Assembly: GCA_016934645.1 (NCBI GenBank)
Contig: JAFGSL010000396.1
Location: forward strand, 1 to 7,979
Length of the DNA: 7,979 bases
DNA from: Anaerolineae bacterium
GTDB taxonomy: Bacteria; Chloroflexota; Anaerolineae; B4-G1; SLSP01
Reading direction: 5' to 3'
Shown here: positions 5,977 to 7,979 of the stretch, in pieces
How the letters are laid out: every line of letters starts with the position of its first letter
How positions within the stretch are numbered: position 1 is the first letter of the stretch
Position numbers and translations under genes: made by a program
Notes under the pieces: model-generated
What the model was told of the DNA's origin: nothing
The model's database searches: none
Seen by the model: the letters and a program-made list of their open reading frames with translations, nothing else

Positions 5977-7683
5977 TCAGGGCGTTACATATAATTGAAC
6001 CTGTCCCCCATAAAAATCGCGCTGCCGGATCAGATCCATCTCTGCGGACAGCGTTTGTGGGATGAGTCCTTCTGGATCCGTGTACCAGTTATGGCTGTAG
6101 ACTAGCCAGACTCTGTCGCGCCCGTCCACCAATGCAATTAGTCCGGGTATATCGCTCTCCGTCATCTTTGGTTCTAGGACATCGCTATCGAACATATCTT
6201 CGGGAACTCCGCGTTTCTCTACCTGGATAGAATACAGGTCTTCATAGGGTTCGAAATAATAGTCGAACGGGATTTGCCCCCAGGTGATGTTGAAAAGAAC
6301 CAAATCATTCTTTTCAGCGAAATTTGCAACGTAACCGGCTGGCGTGCTCCAATCCTCTTTTCGCATGAACCGGAAATAATCGCTGGCAGAAAACAGATTG
6401 ATTGTGCATAAGATCCCCAGCGCCACGATCATAAGAAAGCGTAATCTTAATTGCGCGATACCCGCTGCCAGGATCAGGAACAGAAGAATCGTTGTCCAGA
6501 TCAGGGTTTGATCGTAGAAAATGGGCCGGCGGATGCTCACGATCAACTCGCCCAGGAAGGGGACGGTGAACAGGGTAGCCAAGAATAAGAACTGCGATAG
6601 GTTTTTCCGGTAATGCCAGAACCCCAAGCAAAGCATCAGCGCATATAGGATCCAGATCATTTGCACCGGGCTGGATGGACTCAGCATAAAATCATCGTTC
6701 AAAAAGGTTTTAAGCACCTGGATAACGGTATCCCAACCTGGTTTAGGAAGCCAAAACTCCTGATAGACTTTGCTGGCTTGCTTGATAAAGGCAACGATCC
6801 ACGGGCTCCAAAGAAGGACAATGCCAATCTGAGCTTTCACCCAGTTTCCAAAAGAGGGGGCCTGGAAGGTGGGGTGAGCCCCCGATTTCTTTGATCTTTG
6901 CGAAAGCATCAGACCAAGGACGAAGATATTGGTAGCTACAGGGAAAAGGATCGCTGTATTGTGGCTGAGCATAGTCGCAGCCGAGAACACGATAAATACA
7001 ATCCAGGCTAGGTCGGTCTCAATGGCCCGGATGGACGGCAACCGACGCAGGTGTGCGTAGCGATGGCGGGATATCCAGGCTCTCCATCCGGTTTGATTGC
7101 GGGTCTCAACCTTGTAACTGAAATATCGTTCGGCGTCCGGTTCGGACGGCTCAGATGCCCGCCAGGCATGCGGATAGTCCCGGAATTGGCTGCTGATAGG
7201 CTTGGCGGAACGTGAATCCGTCAGTAGTCTGACCAGTGCGTAAATAGCCACAGCAGCATTGAACGTCAGAAGAGTGTACATGCGCGTTTCCTGGGCGAAG
7301 CGGATGTGGAAAGGCGAAACAGCCATGAGCGCGGCTGCTGCCAATCCCATCTTCGTACTGGACATGCGTTTGCCAATCAAGTAAATGATTGGGATTGTGC
7401 CTGCACCAAAGAGTACAGAGAGCAAACGGACAAAGTAGGGTGTATCTCCTCTGAGTGCTATCCAGTAATGGAGCAGAAGATAATACAGGGGAGGATGTTG
7501 GTCGATCTTCGCAGTCCATTGCAGTAATTCAGCAACACTGTGGTTTGCCAGCCACACGCTGAACGTTTCATCCAACCACATTCCGTTCTTGTCAAGTAGT
7601 AAAACTCGCAACACGGCACCAATCAAGGTGATTAAGATTGCCAACCAGGGCGCTAACTCTTCAATATCGATTTCTTCGTTCAT
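5977..7683 (-). CDS. Membrane glycosyltransferase, PMT/GT39-like (ArnT-type fold)
   Basis: The 568-residue integral membrane protein resembles the dolichyl-phosphate-mannose protein mannosyltransferase/ArnT superfamily, which moves a sugar from a polyprenyl-phosphate carrier to a protein or lipid on the outer face of the membrane. The first membrane helix (about 12-30) is followed by WLDETFSVW, with the conserved Asp38-Glu39 pair of the first external loop, then DQHPPLYYLLLHYW (61-74) and the RFAQETRMYTL block (128-138). I count about nine to eleven hydrophobic segments to about residue 432; the last roughly 135 residues are soluble. A charged, Arg/Ser/Pro-rich stretch (about 155-225) splits the hydrophobic core. 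The start at 7683 has GGAG only 3 nt upstream; the next Met (35) would remove helix 1, so I keep 7683. Base composition looks more AT-rich than the uronate operon. Donor and acceptor cannot be told from the sequence. Confidence 0.85.
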   Translation of the reverse strand: MNEEIDIEELAPWLAILITLIGAVLRVLLLDKNGMWLDETFSVWLANHSVAELLQWTAKIDQHPPLYYLLLHYWIALRGDTPYFVRLLSVLFGAGTIPIIYLIGKRMSSTKMGLAAAALMAVSPFHIRFAQETRMYTLLTFNAAVAIYALVRLLTDSRSAKPISSQFRDYPHAWRASEPSEPDAERYFSYKVETRNQTGWRAWISRHRYAHLRRLPSIRAIETDLAWIVFIVFSAATMLSHNTAILFPVATNIFVLGLMLSQRSKKSGAHPTFQAPSFGNWVKAQIGIVLLWSPWIVAFIKQASKVYQEFWLPKPGWDTVIQVLKTFLNDDFMLSPSSPVQMIWILYALMLCLGFWHYRKNLSQFLFLATLFTVPFLGELIVSIRRPIFYDQTLIWTTILLFLILAAGIAQLRLRFLMIVALGILCTINLFSASDYFRFMRKEDWSTPAGYVANFAEKNDLVLFNITWGQIPFDYYFEPYEDLYSIQVEKRGVPEDMFDSDVLEPKMTESDIPGLIALVDGRDRVWLVYSHNWYTDPEGLIPQTLSAEMDLIRQRDFYGGQVQLYVTP

Positions 7684-7718
7684 ACTCTCCGGCCATCGTC
7701 TTCAAGAATATGTGATTC

Positions 7719-7746
7719 ATGATAGAACAAAACCACGAAGCAGCAA
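7719..7746 (-). promoter_or_regulatory. Possible promoter of the glycosyltransferase gene
   Basis: On the - strand TATCAT (7724-7719, five of six matches to TATAAT) follows TTGCTG (7746-7741, three of six matches to TTGACA) with a 16-bp spacer. It ends 35 bp before the ATG at 7683. The match is modest and no start site is known. Confidence 0.35.
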
Positions 7747-7757
7747 GCCCATCAACG

Positions 7758-7839
7758 AGGTGGGACGCACTTATGCCTGATAACTGAACGAGAAAACTCC
7801 AATGCGTCCGGTTACCGGTCAATCAAGTGCGTTCCACCT
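7758..7839. repeat. Inverted repeat (15-bp arms) between glycosyltransferase and tRNA-Ser
   Basis: AGGTGGGACGCACTT (7758-7772) and AAGTGCGTTCCACCT (7825-7839) are inverted repeats with one mismatched position, which can be a G-U pair in one RNA strand. Part of the left arm, GGACGCA (7763-7769), can instead pair perfectly with TGCGTCC (7803-7809). The loop also holds the small palindrome CCGGTTACCGG (7808-7818). No ORF is convincing here. The element lies upstream of both divergent genes. Confidence 0.6.
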
Positions 7840-7855
7840 GCTTTGTTGTTGTGCG

Positions 7856-7883
7856 TTGCGTGTATGGCTCTTCGTGGTATAAT
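7856..7883 (+). promoter_or_regulatory. Promoter of tRNA-Ser
   Basis: A perfect TATAAT (7878-7883) lies 11 bp before the first base of the tRNA, as expected for a short leader. A partial -35, TTGCGT (7856-7861), precedes it with a 16-bp spacer. The -10 box is convincing, the -35 weak. Confidence 0.65.
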
Positions 7884-7894
7884 CCCGGCTGTTT

Positions 7895-7979
7895 GGAGAG
7901 GTGCCGGAGTGGCCGATCGGGGCGGTCTCGAAAACCGTTGTAGTCTTAGGGCTACCGTGGGTTCGAATCCCACCCTCTC
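7895..7979 (+). tRNA. tRNA-Ser (anticodon CGA), cut by the window end
   Basis: The acceptor strand GGAGAGG (7895-7901) pairs with the terminal CCTCTC; the last acceptor base and the discriminator base fall outside the window. The anticodon stem GCGGT (7922-7926) and ACCGT (7934-7938) enclose the loop CTCGAAA, giving anticodon CGA at 7929-7931, which reads UCG. A long variable arm (GTAG/CTAC around 7940-7955) is typical of serine tRNAs. The T arm is GTGGG-TTCGAAT-CCCAC. All parts fit a functional class II tRNA. Confidence 0.96.

Noticed and set aside
7151..7519. 122-codon - strand frame within the glycosyltransferase gene
   Set aside because: Cys/Leu/Ser-rich shadow in another frame; the main frame shows clear membrane helices and family motifs.
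7684..7894. Tyrosine-integrase attachment site or genomic island boundary next to tRNA-Ser
   Set aside because: No repeat of the tRNA 3' end and no integrase gene in the window; the far side of the tRNA is not visible.

Overview
The window looks like a bacterial chromosome fragment of moderate-to-high GC. The best guess is Chloroflexota, in the neighbourhood of Anaerolineae/Caldilineae. That guess rests on the style of the proteins (UxaE-type epimerase, a divergent UxaC with an HGH motif, a Bacillus YjmF-like SDR, an ArnT/PMT-like membrane glycosyltransferase) and on the fold-back and TTCGTG-type intergenic repeats. It is an inference from memory of such genomes and was not tested by search.

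Layout. Positions 1-102 are a nested inverted-repeat (fold-back, MITE/REP-like) element. From 140 to 5421 four genes lie head to tail on the + strand: a cytoplasmic GH5 glycoside hydrolase (140-1558), tagaturonate/fructuronate epimerase uxaE (1560-3020), glucuronate/galacturonate isomerase uxaC (3113-4534), and an SDR that is probably D-mannonate oxidoreductase, i.e. fructuronate reductase (4588-5421). Each has a recognisable Shine-Dalgarno sequence, and the first pair is nearly overlapping. Repeats fill the two larger gaps: a 10-bp-phased TTCGTG heptamer array before uxaC and a GTAGACA repeat/hairpin before the SDR gene. Two genes then run on the - strand: a single-domain response regulator (5433-5840), whose 3' end converges to within 11 bp of the SDR gene, and a multi-spanning PMT/GT39-type glycosyltransferase (5977-7683) upstream of it. 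The window ends in a tRNA-Ser(CGA) gene on the + strand, cut two bases before the end of its acceptor stem, with a clear TATAAT upstream. No stretch over 300 bases lacks a gene; the longest gap, 7684-7894, holds an inverted repeat and probable divergent promoters.

How the genes work together. The + strand operon encodes a compact hexuronate route. UxaC converts D-glucuronate to D-fructuronate and D-galacturonate to D-tagaturonate. UxaE interconverts the two ketouronates, so both substrates meet at fructuronate. The SDR reduces fructuronate to D-mannonate. Mannonate dehydratase, KDG kinase and KDPG aldolase are not in the window and would have to be elsewhere. The GH5 enzyme has intact catalytic glutamates but no signal peptide, so it probably cleaves an imported oligosaccharide inside the cell, plausibly a uronate-containing one. 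The response regulator and glycosyltransferase appear unrelated to this pathway.

I see no clearly undescribed system such as a defence island, CRISPR array or integrative element. The points most worth a second look are the cytoplasmic GH5 in a uronate operon, the three kinds of structured intergenic repeat, and the alternative hairpins upstream of the - strand genes.
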